The translations under genes and the position numbers were made by a program. This document shows, piece by piece, positions 8,169 to 17,532 of a stretch of DNA of 64,000 bases. Position 1 is the stretch's first letter. Each line of letters starts with the position of its first letter. The stretch lies in the NCBI RefSeq assembly GCF_030499575.1, contig NZ_JASTLC010000001.1, positions 4,488,001 through 4,552,000 of the forward strand, written 5' to 3'. Below the pieces are notes generated by a model that saw only the letters and a list, made by a program, of their open reading frames with translations, was not told where the DNA came from and searched no databases. The stretch is from Streptomyces sp. DG2A-72 (GTDB lineage: Bacteria > Actinomycetota > Actinomycetes > Streptomycetales > Streptomycetaceae).

Positions 8169-9593
8169 ATGGCAGGTGCAAGGACGCCCCACGGTGCCAC
8201 CCGTGTCGGTGGGATCAAGGGGAGCAGCCGACGGAACGGGACGGGCCGGGTGGGTGGGCCGCTGCGTTCGGTGGGCCGTGCCCTGCATCTGCCGGTGACG
8301 GGCGCCGCCCGCGGTATCCGCAAGGCGACGCATGCGCACGGGGCGGGCGAGTCCGGCCTCGGCAAGCTGATCGAGCTCCACGGGGTGAACGGCGCCGGGG
8401 ACATGATGATCACCGTCGCCCTCGCCTCCACCGTCTTCTTCTCCGTCCCCACCGACGAGGCCCGCGGCCGGGTCGCGCTGTACCTCGGCATCACCATGGC
8501 GCCTTTCACGCTGCTCGCCCCCGTGATCGGCCCGCTCCTCGACCGCATCCCGCACGGCCGCCGCGCGGCGATGGCGATGGCGATGCTGGCCCGGGCGCTG
8601 CTCGCGCTGATCCTGGCCGGTGCCGTCAGCTCCGGCTCCATCGAGCTGTACCCGGCGGCGCTGGGCGTGCTGGTCGCGTCCAAGGCGTACGGCGTGGTCA
8701 GAAGTGCCGTCGTGCCCCGGCTCCTGCCACCCCGTTTCTCCCTGGTGAAAGCCAACTCGCGGGTCACCCTCGGCGGGCTCCTCGCCACCGGCGTGGCGGC
8801 TCCGATCGGAGCCGGCCTGCAGTCCGTCGGGGATCGCTGGCCCCTCTACGGCGCCTTCGTGATCTTCGTCGCCGGTACGATCCTCTCCTTCTCCCTGCCG
8901 CCGAAGGTCGACTCGGCGAAGGGTGAGGACACGGCCCTGCTCGCCGCCGACGAGGAGCATCTGCACGGCCCGCACCGCAAGCCCGTCAAGCGTCCCGGGC
9001 TGCGCACCGTCGGGATCGCCGTCACCCACGCCCTCGGCGCCAACGCCGCCCTGCGCTGTCTCTCCGGCTTCCTGATCTTCTTCCTGGCGTTCCTGCTGCG
9101 CGAGCATCCGCTGACCGGTGAGAGCGCGGCGGTGTCGCTGGGCATAGTGGCGGTCTCGGCGGGCGCGGGCAACGCGATCGGTACGGCGGTCGGGGCGTGG
9201 CTCAGGTCACGCGCACCGGAGATCATCATCGTGACGGTGGTGGCGTTCGTGCTCGGTGCGGCGATCGCCGCGGCGATCTTCTTCGGGGCGGCGATGGTGG
9301 CGTGTCTGGCGGCCTCCGCCGGGTTCGCGCAGGCGCTGGCCAAGCTGTCCCTGGACGCGCTGATCCAGCGGGACGTACCGGAGACGGTCCGCACCTCCGC
9401 GTTCGCCCGCTCCGAGACGCTGCTGCAGGTGGCATGGGTGTTCGGCGGCGCGGTCGGCATCGTCCTGCCCCTCGAAGGCGGCTTCGGCCTCTCGGTGGCC
9501 GCCGCCATCGTCGCCGCCGGCTGGCTGACCACGGTCCGCGGCCTGCTCACCTCGGCCCGCCAGGGCGGCTCACCACGGACACGCGTGGCGTAG
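8169..9593 (+). CDS. Major facilitator superfamily transporter
   Basis: 474 residues from ATG 8169 (MAGARTPHGATRVG). Upstream there is no good ribosome site and the mRNA may be near-leaderless. A basic, Gly-rich 60-residue cytoplasmic N-terminus precedes about 12 predicted membrane segments. The MFS loop motif lies near IGPLLDRIPHGRRAAMA. A hydrophilic central loop (DTALLAADEEHLHGPHRKP) separates the two halves. Substrate unknown; probably an efflux carrier. It ends at a copy of the dispersed hairpin repeat, which may serve as terminator. Confidence 0.88.
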   Translation: MAGARTPHGATRVGGIKGSSRRNGTGRVGGPLRSVGRALHLPVTGAARGIRKATHAHGAGESGLGKLIELHGVNGAGDMMITVALASTVFFSVPTDEARGRVALYLGITMAPFTLLAPVIGPLLDRIPHGRRAAMAMAMLARALLALILAGAVSSGSIELYPAALGVLVASKAYGVVRSAVVPRLLPPRFSLVKANSRVTLGGLLATGVAAPIGAGLQSVGDRWPLYGAFVIFVAGTILSFSLPPKVDSAKGEDTALLAADEEHLHGPHRKPVKRPGLRTVGIAVTHALGANAALRCLSGFLIFFLAFLLREHPLTGESAAVSLGIVAVSAGAGNAIGTAVGAWLRSRAPEIIIVTVVAFVLGAAIAAAIFFGAAMVACLAASAGFAQALAKLSLDALIQRDVPETVRTSAFARSETLLQVAWVFGGAVGIVLPLEGGFGLSVAAAIVAAGWLTTVRGLLTSARQGGSPRTRVA

Positions 9594-9599
9594 CCAGAG

Positions 9600-9717
9600 C
9601 ACCGCGCCCCGTAAGGGGCGCGGTGCTGTATCGATATGCGGCTCCGCCGCGATGGGGGTCCCCCCGCTCGAGCGAAGCCGAGAGTGGGGGAGCGACCAGC
9701 CCCCACCGACCCGCAGG
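9600..9717 (+). repeat. Dispersed intergenic hairpin repeat, copy B
   Basis: GCGCCCCGTAAGGGGCGC hairpin, GGTGCTGTATCGATATGCGG, GCTCCGCCGC, then a second C-run/G-run hairpin around GCTCGAGCGAAGCCGAGAG, ending AGCGACCAGCCCCCACCG. The longest copy in the window. It separates the MFS gene from the lipoprotein gene. Confidence 0.75.
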
Positions 9718-9768
9718 TTCGTCACCCCGCTTCCAGCGGAGCAAGGACGTGCCCGATAGCCTTCGCCC

Positions 9769-10254
9769 ATGACCATGCAATCCGCTGTGCGACGCCGCCG
9801 CGCTGTCGCCGCCGCCGGCGCCGTATCCGCCGGACTGCTCGTCCTTTCGGCCTGTGACAAGCCGACCCCGATGTCCACGGTCACCGTCGGCACCTCCTCG
9901 GTCAGCGAGGAGGCCACCTGCGGCGGTGAGGGCGAGGCCCTGAAGTCCGCGGACCTGACGAAGTGCCTGAAGGAGACCGACATCAAGTCGATCACCGTGG
10001 ACCCGGACGAGACCGTCCGCTTCGGTGTCGACCCCGAGGTCGCCGACAAGCGCTGGACGATCCTGATGAACGGTCAGCCGCTCACCGAGGACAGCGACAA
10101 GACGTACCGCACGATCCCGGGCAGCGTGTTCTTCAACGCCCAGTACGGAGCCCAGGGCGACTCGACCCTGGTCTCCATCAAGGCGGCCGACGGCAAGAAG
10201 AACAGCAACACGGTCACCGGCCTGTGGTCCTTCAAGCTGAAGAAGGACGACTGA
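9769..10254 (+). CDS. DUF2771-like lipoprotein
   Basis: 161 residues. The N-terminus is a lipoprotein signal: basic RRRRA, a hydrophobic core, and lipobox VLSAC with the acylated Cys at about residue 29. The mature part is small and polar (ATCGGEGEALKSADLTKC could form a disulfide), and the end is Lys-rich. I recall proteins like this named DUF2771 beside futalosine hydrolase in Streptomyces. The stop overlaps the CTG start of mqnB, so it is co-translated with menaquinone genes. A direct role there is inference only. Confidence 0.8.
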   Translation: MTMQSAVRRRRAVAAAGAVSAGLLVLSACDKPTPMSTVTVGTSSVSEEATCGGEGEALKSADLTKCLKETDIKSITVDPDETVRFGVDPEVADKRWTILMNGQPLTEDSDKTYRTIPGSVFFNAQYGAQGDSTLVSIKAADGKKNSNTVTGLWSFKLKKDD

Positions 10255-10901
10255 CCACGCCTGCCGTACGCGTCCTCGTAGCCACCGCCGTCCCGGCCGA
10301 ACGGGACGCGGTGGCACGGGCGTTCACGGGCGACATCCTCACCGTCGGCGTGGGTCCCGCCCGCGCCGCCGCGACCACCGCCACGACGCTCGCGATGTTC
10401 CCGTACGACCTGGTCGTCTCGGCCGGAATCGCCGGCGGCTTCGCACCCCACGCCCCCGTCGGCTCCCTTGTCGTCGCCGACGAGATCACCGCCGCCGACC
10501 TGGGCGCCGAGACGCCCGACGGCTTTCTGCCGGTCACGGAGCTGGGCTTCGGCGCCGTCACCCATCGTCCGCCGGAATCACTCGTACGAGAGCTCGCGGC
10601 GGCCACCGGAGCCCGTACCGGCGCGGTACTCACCGTCTCCACCGTGACCGGCACCGCCGCCCGCGCCGCCGCGCTCCGTGACCGCCATCCCACTGCCCTC
10701 GCCGAGGCGATGGAAGGCTTCGGCGTCGCCGAGGCCGCCGCCGCGCACGGCGTTCCCGTGCTGGAGATCCGCGCCGTCTCCAACCCCGTCGGCCCGCGCG
10801 ACCGCGCCGCCTGGCGCATCGGCGACGCCCTCGCCGCCCTCACCGAGGGCTTCGGGAAGCTCGCGCCCGTACTGGAGAGTTGGAACAGGCATGACCGCTG
10901 A
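10251..10901 (+). CDS. mqnB: Futalosine hydrolase MqnB
   Basis: 216 residues. It hydrolyses futalosine (or the aminodeoxy form) to a dehypoxanthine intermediate in the alternative menaquinone pathway. It has the nucleoside-phosphorylase/hydrolase fold: VRVLVATAVPAERDAV, VGVGPARAA, LVVSAGIAGGF, then the catalytic/ribose region LAEAMEGFGVAEAA and VLEIRAVSNPVG. The start is CTG 10251: AAGAAGGA lies just upstream, it overlaps the preceding stop as CTGA, and no ATG or GTG fits better. The 3' end overlaps mqnD by 11 bp. Confidence 0.92.
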   Translation: MTTPAVRVLVATAVPAERDAVARAFTGDILTVGVGPARAAATTATTLAMFPYDLVVSAGIAGGFAPHAPVGSLVVADEITAADLGAETPDGFLPVTELGFGAVTHRPPESLVRELAAATGARTGAVLTVSTVTGTAARAAALRDRHPTALAEAMEGFGVAEAAAAHGVPVLEIRAVSNPVGPRDRAAWRIGDALAALTEGFGKLAPVLESWNRHDR

Positions 10902-11739
10902 GCCGCTGCAGATCGCCTACTCCCCCTGTCCGAACGACACCTTCGTCTTCGAGGCCCTCGCCCACGGCCGCGTCCCCGGCGCCCCCGCGCTCGACGTGAC
11001 GTTCGCGGACATCGACATCACCAACGGCATGGCCGAGCGCGGCGAGTTCGACGTGCTGAAGGTGTCGTACGCCGTCCTGCCGTACGTCCTCGACGAGTAC
11101 CGGCTACTGCCGTGCGGGGGCGCGCTGGGCCGGGGTTGCGGGCCGCTGGTACTGACGCGCGAGCCGGGCGTGGACCTCGCCGGCCGCACGGTCGCCGTGC
11201 CGAGCGAGCGGTCGACGGCGTATCTGCTGTTCCGTCTCTGGGCAGCGGACACGGTCGAGGACGGCGTCGGCGAGATCGTGGTGATGCCGTTCCACGAGAT
11301 CATGCCGGCCGTCCGGGACGGAAAGGTCGACGCGGGACTCGTCATCCACGAGGCGCGCTTCACGTACCAGAACTACGGCCTGCACAAGCTCGCCGACATG
11401 GGCGAGCACTGGGAGAGCACCACCGGGCTGCCGATCCCGCTGGGCGCGATCATCGCGAAGAAGTCGCTGGGCGCGGACACGCTGCGGCTGCTCGCCGAGT
11501 CCATCCGTACCTCCGTGAAGGCCGCCTGGGACGACCCCGAGGCCTCCCGCCCGTACGTCATGGAGCACGCCCAGGAGATGGACCCGTCCGTCGCCGACCA
11601 GCACATCGGCCTGTACGTCAACGAGTTCACCCACGACCTCGGCGCGGACGGCTACGCGGCGGTCAGGGGCCTGCTGACCCGCGCGGCAGCCGAGGGACTA
11701 CTGCCTCCACTCGGGCCCGAAGCCCTCTCGTTCCCCTGA
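10891..11739 (+). CDS. mqnD: 1,4-dihydroxy-6-naphthoate synthase MqnD
   Basis: 282 residues. It converts cyclic dehypoxanthinyl futalosine to 1,4-dihydroxy-6-naphthoate in menaquinone synthesis. Family landmarks: IAYSPCPNDTFVFEALAHG, FADIDITNGMAERGEFDVLKVSY, GPLVLTREP, VPSERSTAYLLFRLW, VDAGLVIHEARFTY with the catalytic His, and TTGLPIPLGAI. It follows mqnB with an 11-bp overlap, so the two enzymes are co-translated. Its last 25 codons are repeated in degraded form 75 bp downstream. Confidence 0.95.
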   Translation: MTAEPLQIAYSPCPNDTFVFEALAHGRVPGAPALDVTFADIDITNGMAERGEFDVLKVSYAVLPYVLDEYRLLPCGGALGRGCGPLVLTREPGVDLAGRTVAVPSERSTAYLLFRLWAADTVEDGVGEIVVMPFHEIMPAVRDGKVDAGLVIHEARFTYQNYGLHKLADMGEHWESTTGLPIPLGAIIAKKSLGADTLRLLAESIRTSVKAAWDDPEASRPYVMEHAQEMDPSVADQHIGLYVNEFTHDLGADGYAAVRGLLTRAAAEGLLPPLGPEALSFP

Positions 11740-11812
11740 CCCCACCGAACACAGCAACCACCGAACGGAGCCCGCGCAGCAGCGCAAGGACGGCAGAAAG
11801 AGGCGCCACGGC

Positions 11813-11918
11813 CATCAGGTGCCTGCTGACCGGCGCGGCAGCCGAGGGACTGCTGCCTCCGCTGCGGCCGAGGGGCTGGTGTCGCCCCTCGGTCCGGGTG
11901 CGCTGGATTTCCCCTTGA
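11813..11918 (+). repeat. Degenerate duplicate of the mqnD 3' end
   Basis: Compared with 11661-11739, this stretch repeats the sequence for LLTRAAAEGLLPPL as LLTGAAAEGLLPPL. After a frame change it repeats the AAEGL block again (AAEGLVSPLGPGALDFP, then TGA at 11916). It looks like a partial tandem duplication of the end of mqnD that has since decayed. No start or ribosome site. Confidence 0.65.
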
Positions 11919-11939
11919 AGTCCGGAAGATCTACGGGAT

Positions 11940-12323
11940 CTAGACGTCGAGCTGGTCGGCGACCGCTCGCAGCAGGCCGGCGATCTTCGCGCCGGCGGCC
12001 TTGTCGGGATAGCGGCCCCTCTCGAGCATCGGCGTGATGTTCTCGAGGAGGGTCGTCAAATCCTGGACGATGGAGGCGAGTTCGTCCGGCTTCTTGCGAG
12101 TGGCGGCCGCGACGGACGGGGTCGGGTCGAGAAGCGTCACCGAGAGCGCCTGGTCACCGCGCTGCCCGGCGACGACCCCGAACTCAACTCGCTGACCCGG
12201 CTTGAGCGTCTCGACTCCGGCGGGGAGGACCGAGGAATGGACGAAGACGTCGCCGCCGTCGTCACGGGAGAGAAAGCCGAAGCCCTTCTCGCTGTTGAAC
12301 CACTTGACCTTGCCGGTAGGCAC
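11940..12323 (-). CDS. Cold-shock-domain protein with C-terminal extension
   Basis: 127 residues from GTG 12323 ([14 protein letters not shown]), with GAGGACGAGGAC upstream. Residues 1-65 are a cold-shock OB fold with both RNA-binding motifs: KGFGFLSRD (RNP1) and DVFVHSSVL (RNP2). The extra 60 residues ([20 protein letters not shown], then a helix with ADQLDV) are absent from the 67-residue CspA type (compare 47222). They probably form a helical hairpin for protein contacts. It likely binds single-stranded RNA/DNA. Single gene, with its own promoter in the 170-bp gap upstream. Confidence 0.92.
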   Translation of the reverse strand: MPTGKVKWFNSEKGFGFLSRDDGGDVFVHSSVLPAGVETLKPGQRVEFGVVAGQRGDQALSVTLLDPTPSVAAATRKKPDELASIVQDLTTLLENITPMLERGRYPDKAAGAKIAGLLRAVADQLDV

Positions 12324-12497
12324 GTCTGTCCTCGTCCTCGTACTCGTCGGAAAACTGCTTCGGAAAACGCCAGGGAACTGCTCTTGATAGCACTGGGGCG
12401 GGTCGTCGGGACCCGCCGGTACCAAGGCTAATGGTCTTCCACCCGGTGACAAGACGTCACCCGGTTGTTCCTTCGCGCAGGGAACTACCCTGGTCGG

Positions 12498-12746
12498 GTG
12501 CGTGACAAAACCCAAACGAATTCCGCCGCGCCCGGCGACCGCCTGATCCGTGCCGGAGCCATCGTCTTCTTCGTCGGTGCCGTGGCCACACTCGTCACCG
12601 TGGCCCCGCTCCTCCTCGGTACGACGCCATTTCCGACGTACATGTTCGGATTGAGCATGTTCATGGGCGTCGGCTTCCTGGTGGCGGGGGCCGGTGTCTT
12701 CCAGTCGATTGCGGCCGGCCGCCGTCAGGCCCGCGCCGGGCGGTAG
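12498..12746 (+). CDS. Small two-helix membrane protein
   Basis: 82 residues from GTG 12498 ([15 protein letters not shown]). Two hydrophobic segments are visible, [21 protein letters not shown] and [21 protein letters not shown], with a Lys/Arg-rich tail ([11 protein letters not shown]) indicating a cytoplasmic C-terminus. Conserved-looking but unnamed. It converges on the HAD gene with a 22-bp overlap of coding ends. Confidence 0.75.
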   Translation: MRDKTQTNSAAPGDRLIRAGAIVFFVGAVATLVTVAPLLLGTTPFPTYMFGLSMFMGVGFLVAGAGVFQSIAAGRRQARAGR

Positions 12747-13376
12747 TCCGCGAGCCAGGCCGGAAAATGGGTGAGGTCCGGCAGGACCACATCCGCTCCG
12801 GCCGCCCGCAGCGCGTCGCCGTCGCACGGCCCGGTCGTGACGGCCACGGAGAGCGCTTCGGCGGTACGGGCGCCGCGCACGTCGCCGATGTGGTCGCCGA
12901 CGTACACCGCCGCGCCGTGCTCACGCAGCGCCTCCGCCTTCTGCTCGGCCCACAGGTCGCCCATCACCGCGTCGGCGTCGATGCCGAGGTGCTCCAGGTG
13001 CAGCTTGGCGTTGGGCTCGTACTTGGCGGTGACGACGATCGCCCGGCCGCCCGCCGCGCGCACGGCGGCGATCGCCTCACGGGCGCCGGGCAGGGCGGGC
13101 GTGGCGGCGATGGCGATCGTCGGGTACATCGAGCGGTACAGGTCGCCCATGGCCGCCACCTGCTCCGCCGGGAACCAGTTGATCAGTTCGTCCGCGAGCG
13201 GCGGCCCGAGCCGGGTGATCGCCAGATCGGCGTCGATGAACGTCCCCGTCCGCTCGGCCAGCGCCGTGTAGCAGGCGTGGATGCCGGGCCGGGAGTCGAT
13301 CAGCGTCATGTCGAGGTCGAAGCCGACGGTGAGGGAGGCGACGGGAGGCAGGGCGGCTGAGGTCATATGGGCCATT
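12725..13376 (-). CDS. HAD-family phosphatase, phosphoglycolate-phosphatase-like
   Basis: 216 residues from ATG 13376 (MAHMTSAAL); ATG 13367 is an alternative. It has the complete HAD motif set: motif [15 protein letters not shown] (nucleophile Asp and general acid Asp), motif [11 protein letters not shown], the Lys of motif III in EQKAEAL, and motif [13 protein letters not shown]. The cap insertion between motifs I and II ([17 protein letters not shown]) is helical as in phosphoglycolate phosphatase and beta-phosphoglucomutase relatives. Substrate unknown. Confidence 0.88.
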
Positions 13377-13415
13377 GTGCCCAGGCGGGCGGCGATCAAG
13401 ACGCCCGGTCCCGCC

Positions 13416-14399
13416 CTACCGCCGGCGCTGGGACCGCCACAGCAGGAACAGCGCGGAGGCGATGGCGGCGCCCCGGACGACCCACGGCCAGGTCTCGGAG
13501 ACGGCGGCGTTCATGTGCCCCTCAGCGATGGGATCACCCCACCGCCCTGTGTTGCGTCCCCACAGCCAGACGATCCCGGCGGTGAGCGCCGCGCCCGGCA
13601 GCCACATGACCGCCACCTGCCGCTCCGCCTGCGTCAGCCGCCGGGAGGCGTAGGCGATGAGCCAGCCGAAGAGGAGCACGAGCAGGTTCCCCAGGAAGGC
13701 ACCGGCGACGAGGAGGGACGCGCCGAGCAGGAGGAAGGGGTTGCTCCAGTTTCCGGGACGGGGAAGGCGGAGGCGGCGGCGCCGGGACGTGACCTCCTCG
13801 GCCTTCTCCACAGCGGCCGGCTCGTCCCGTACGACCTCCTTCTCCGCCTTCTCGATCTCTTTCGGCCTCTCTTTCGGCGGAGGAGGCTTCAGCAGATCCG
13901 GAATCTCCACCCCGCCGACGAACCCCGGCACCTCGTCCCCGACCCCGAACGGACTGCTGTCCACCCGCCACCAGTCGGGCTGCGTCGCACTGTTCCCCAG
14001 TTCGTCGGCACCGGCGAGGTGGGGCGGGGAGGGCGCATCCGCGGGGTCCTCGACGGGTTCGGCGGGCCGAGGCCGGGGCACCACGCGCCGCAACCCCTTG
14101 GCCCTGGGCCGCTCCTCCGCCCGGTCCGGCTGTACGGGCACGGAGGCGCCCGGCGCCTGCGGCACACCGCCGCCGCCACCGGCGTTGGCGACGACCTCAT
14201 CGGGGCTGCCCAGCCGGGCGAGGATACGGCGCACGGCGGCAGGACTGTCCACCGGCGTCTTCGCCCGACGCCGGTCGATCTCGTTCCGCAACTCCGAGAC
14301 CAGCCGCATCCGGTCGGACGACGGCAACTGCCGCTGCTGCGCCACGTCACCGACGCGGCTCAGATACTCGTAGACGACCTGGTCGCTCTCGATCCCCAC
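13416..14399 (-). CDS. Membrane protein with N-terminal HAAS-like helical domain
   Basis: 327 residues. Residues 1-72 (MGIESDQVVYEYLSRV, LVSELRNEIDRRR, ILARLGSPDEVV) have the leucine pattern and LGxP motif of HAAS/DUF1700-type helical domains. A long Pro/Glu/Lys-rich linker (KPPPPKERPKEIEKAEKE) follows, and then about four membrane segments (NPFLLLGASLLVAGAFLG, VLLFGWLIAYASRR, MWLPGAALTAGIVWLW, GAAIASALFLLWRS). Single gene, divergent from the XPB-N-like gene. Function unknown. Confidence 0.8.
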   Translation of the reverse strand: MGIESDQVVYEYLSRVGDVAQQRQLPSSDRMRLVSELRNEIDRRRAKTPVDSPAAVRRILARLGSPDEVVANAGGGGGVPQAPGASVPVQPDRAEERPRAKGLRRVVPRPRPAEPVEDPADAPSPPHLAGADELGNSATQPDWWRVDSSPFGVGDEVPGFVGGVEIPDLLKPPPPKERPKEIEKAEKEVVRDEPAAVEKAEEVTSRRRRLRLPRPGNWSNPFLLLGASLLVAGAFLGNLLVLLFGWLIAYASRRLTQAERQVAVMWLPGAALTAGIVWLWGRNTGRWGDPIAEGHMNAAVSETWPWVVRGAAIASALFLLWRSQRRR

Positions 14400-14599
14400 G
14401 AAGTCCCCTCCGGGGCGGGTGCGTTGGATACCCCGTGATGACAGACGTTACCGCCAAGCTGCGGGCATGCGTGCCGCCTGGGGCGGCACGGGTGGGCGCA
14501 GGCGGCACCCCGTCAGCGCCGGGCTGCGCGACCCACCCCGCCCCGCACCCCCACGCAGCCGCAAGCCAAGCGTCATACACACCCGCTACCGTGATTCGG

Positions 14600-17125
14600 A
14601 TGAGCACCGAGGACAAGCCGGCGGCCCCACGTTCCCTCGCGGAGGCACTCCGTGGACGGGACGACGCCGCCCTCGCCGCGCTGCTGCGCAGCCGCCCCGA
14701 CCTCATCACCCCCGTCCCGACGGACCTCACGCAGCTCGCGACCCGCGCCGGCACCCGCGCCTCGGTCGTGCGTGCCCTGGAGCGGCTGGACCGCTTCGCC
14801 CTGCAGACGGCGGAGGCGCTCGCCGTCGCCGCTGACCCGGCACCGTACGAAGAACTCCTCGGCCTCATGACCGGCGACGAAGGGGACCAGGCCGTCGCCG
14901 CCGCGCTTCCGCACGCCCTCGCCACCCTGCGCGAACAGGCCCTCGTCTGGGGCCCCGACGACCGCCTGCGCCTCGTCCGCACGGCCCGCGAGCTGCTGTC
15001 CCCGTCCCCGCAGCACCCGTCCCCGACCGGCCTGGGCCCGACGGTGCAGGAGGCGACGTCGGGCATGTCGCCGGGCCGTATCCAGGAGATCGTCACGGCG
15101 GCCGGGCTGGCGTCCACGCACGACGCGGTCTCGGCGGTCGCCGCGCTGACCGCCCTGTTCAAGGACCGCAGGCGGATGACGGCCCTGCTGGCCGACGCCC
15201 CCGAGGAGTCCCTGGAGGTGCTGCGCCGACTGGTCTGGGGCCCGCCGTACGGGCAGGTCACCGCCGACCCGGCGGCCCGGCTGCGCTGGCTCCTCGACCG
15301 CGGGCTGCTGCTGCCGACGACGCCCGGGACCGTCGTACTCCCCCGCGAGGTGGCCCTGCGTCTGCGGGACGGCCACGCCCACCGTGCCACCGAGCCGCTG
15401 CCGCCCCCCGTCGAGCCCGTCGGCACGCACCGTCCACAGGTTGTGGACGCGACGGCGGCCGGACAGGCGTACTCGGCGCTGGCGACCGTCGAGGAACTGC
15501 TGAGGGACTGGGACGAGGGCGGCCCGACGGTGCTGCGGGCGGGCGGGCTGAGCGTCCGGGACCTCAAGCGGACGGCCGTCGCCCTGGACGTACCGGAGCC
15601 GATCGCGGCGTTCTGGGTGGAGCTGGCGTACGCGGCGGGCCTGATCGCGTCGGACGGTGAGGCGGACGAGCGGTACGCGGCGACCCCGGCGTACGACGAG
15701 TGGCTGGAGCAGCCCGCGGACCGGCGCTGGGTGCGGCTCGCGGAGGCCTGGCTGGCGGCGACCCGCACGGCGGGCCTGGTCGGCGGCCGGGACGCCAAGG
15801 AACGCACGATGTCGGCCCTCGGCCCGGGCCTGGACCGCTCGGCCGCGCCGGAGGTACGGCACCGGGTGCTGGCCCTGCTAGCCGAACTGCCGGAGGGCGC
15901 CGCGCCGTCCGCCGAGTCGGTGCTGGCCCGGCTGCGCTGGGAGCGCCCGCTGCGGGCACCGCAGAGGGACGACGACCTGCGCACCCGGCTCGCCCGGTGG
16001 ACGCTCTCGGAGGCGGAACTGCTCGGCGTCACCGGCCGTGGCGCGCTGTCCGCGCACGGGCGGGCACTGATCGGAGCGCCGGCCGCGAAGTCGGCCGCGG
16101 ACGAGCCCTCCGGCCCCGGCGACAAGCTCCCCGTCCACCACAAGCACCACAGGGTTCCGGTCCGGGAACCCCTCACCCCCGCCGAACAGGCCGTCGCCTC
16201 CGCCACCGCCGCCCGGCTCCTCGCCCCGCTCCTCCCGGAGCCGCTGGACCACGTCCTCCTCCAGGCCGACCTCACGGCGGTCGCCCCCGGCCCGCTGCAG
16301 CGCCCGCTCGCCGACATGCTCGACGTCCTCGCGGACGTGGAGTCCAAGGGCGGGGCGACGGTCTACCGGTTCACGCCCGGTTCCGTACGCCGCGCACTGG
16401 ACGCCGGCCGCAGCGCGTCCGACCTGCACGCCTTCCTCGCCGCGCACTCGCGTACGCCGATTCCGCAGCCGCTGACGTACCTGATCGACGACGTGGCCAG
16501 GAGGCACGGCCATCTGCGGATCGGCGCGGCTTCGGCGTACGTCCGCTGCGACGACGACGCCCTGCTGAACGAGATCCTCGCCGACAAGCGCGCCGCCGCC
16601 CTGCATCTGCGTCGCCTCGCCCCGACCGTGCTGGCCGCCCAGGCCGACCCGGCGGCGCTGCTGGAGGGCCTGCGTGGGATGGGGTTCGCGCCGGCCGCCG
16701 AATCCGCCGAGGGCGACGTCCTGATCACCCGCGCCCACGCCCACCGCACTCCGCCGCGCACGGCCCCCGAGCCGGTCCCGGACGGCCCCCCGGCGCCCGA
16801 CCCGACGCTCCTGACGGCCGCGATCCGCGCGATCCGGGCGGGCGACCTGGCCTCCACGACCCCGCGCAAGCAGACCCCCGTGACGAACGGCGAACTCCCC
16901 CGCACCGGCTCCGCCGAGACCCTCGCCACCATGCAGGCCGCCGTCCTCACCGGCGAAGCCCTCTGGATCGGCTACGTGAACGCCGAGGGCTCCGCCAGCC
17001 AGCGCGTCATCGCCCCCATCAAGGTCGAGGGCGGCTTCGTGACGGCGTACGACCACACCGCGGACGAGGTCCGCACGTATCCGCTGCACCGGATCACCGG
17101 GGTCGCGGAGCTGGCCGACGACTAA
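14600..17125 (+). CDS. XPB/Ssl2 N-terminal-like, helicase-associated protein with WYL-like end
   Basis: 841 residues from ATG 14600 (MSTEDKPAAPRSLAEAL); an in-frame GTG at 14591 is possible and the mRNA may be leaderless. It is a helical, Ala/Leu/Arg-rich protein with no Walker motifs. It belongs to the actinobacterial helicase-associated group with an XPB/Ssl2-N-like domain in the middle (LLQADLTAVAPGPLQRPLA then DVLADVESKGGATVYRFTPGS). The last 70 residues (GEALWIGYVNAEG, RVIAPIKVEGGFVTAYDH, YPLHRITGV) resemble a WYL ligand-binding domain. It probably works with the XPB helicase encoded at 19199 in DNA repair. The gene ends in a copy of the dispersed repeat. Confidence 0.85.
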   Translation: MSTEDKPAAPRSLAEALRGRDDAALAALLRSRPDLITPVPTDLTQLATRAGTRASVVRALERLDRFALQTAEALAVAADPAPYEELLGLMTGDEGDQAVAAALPHALATLREQALVWGPDDRLRLVRTARELLSPSPQHPSPTGLGPTVQEATSGMSPGRIQEIVTAAGLASTHDAVSAVAALTALFKDRRRMTALLADAPEESLEVLRRLVWGPPYGQVTADPAARLRWLLDRGLLLPTTPGTVVLPREVALRLRDGHAHRATEPLPPPVEPVGTHRPQVVDATAAGQAYSALATVEELLRDWDEGGPTVLRAGGLSVRDLKRTAVALDVPEPIAAFWVELAYAAGLIASDGEADERYAATPAYDEWLEQPADRRWVRLAEAWLAATRTAGLVGGRDAKERTMSALGPGLDRSAAPEVRHRVLALLAELPEGAAPSAESVLARLRWERPLRAPQRDDDLRTRLARWTLSEAELLGVTGRGALSAHGRALIGAPAAKSAADEPSGPGDKLPVHHKHHRVPVREPLTPAEQAVASATAARLLAPLLPEPLDHVLLQADLTAVAPGPLQRPLADMLDVLADVESKGGATVYRFTPGSVRRALDAGRSASDLHAFLAAHSRTPIPQPLTYLIDDVARRHGHLRIGAASAYVRCDDDALLNEILADKRAAALHLRRLAPTVLAAQADPAALLEGLRGMGFAPAAESAEGDVLITRAHAHRTPPRTAPEPVPDGPPAPDPTLLTAAIRAIRAGDLASTTPRKQTPVTNGELPRTGSAETLATMQAAVLTGEALWIGYVNAEGSASQRVIAPIKVEGGFVTAYDHTADEVRTYPLHRITGVAELADD

Positions 17126-17126
17126 A

Positions 17127-17195
17127 GCGCCCCAAAGGGGCGCGGGGCTGTATCAATTTGCGGCTCCGCCGCGTGGGCGCGACCAGCCACGACGG
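17127..17195 (+). repeat. Dispersed intergenic hairpin repeat, copy C
   Basis: GCGCCCCAAAGGGGCGC hairpin followed by GGGGCTGTATCAATTTGCGG, GCTCCGCCGC and GGGCGCGACCAGCC. It begins two bases after the preceding stop codon and probably acts as its terminator. Confidence 0.75.
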
Positions 17196-17381
17196 CGCCG
17201 CGGACGACAGACAACCCGGCACGGCACTTCCTTCGCTCGGACGGGTGTACGCCCCGATTCATGCACGCCACGCCGGACACTTCCCACCCATGAGGGAACG
17301 CGCAGGTCGTCCCGCATTCCGGTGCGGAGGGCCGGGCAGCCAACGGATGTCCTGATCCGCAGTGAAAGGAAGTCCCCGCCC

Positions 17382-17513
17382 ATGCGTGCAGCCCGTCGAG
17401 TCGCCGCTGTCCTGACCGCCACCGCCATGATGATCGGCGCCTTCGCCACCCAGGCCGCGGCCATCGGCATCGATGTCGGCGGCGTGATCATCGAGACGCC
17501 CGGCATCATCTGA
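17382..17513 (+). CDS. Tiny secreted peptide
   Basis: 43 residues, ATG 17382 preceded by GTGAAAGGAAG. Nearly all of it is a Sec signal peptide (MRAARRVAAVLTATAMMIG, predicted cleavage after TQAAA), leaving about 17 residues, IGIDVGGVIIETPGII, hydrophobic with two acidic residues. No cysteine, so not a chaplin. Composition suggests a surface-active or signalling peptide, but no family is recognised. A strong hairpin follows, then a second small secreted protein. Confidence 0.65.
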   Translation: MRAARRVAAVLTATAMMIGAFATQAAAIGIDVGGVIIETPGII

Positions 17514-17532
17514 CCCGCCACCGCGACACCTC

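Noticed and set aside
14347..16347. 666-codon minus-strand frame opposite the XPB-N-like gene
   Set aside because: Ser/Arg/Thr-rich shadow frame without motifs; the plus strand carries the WYL-like and helicase-associated domains.
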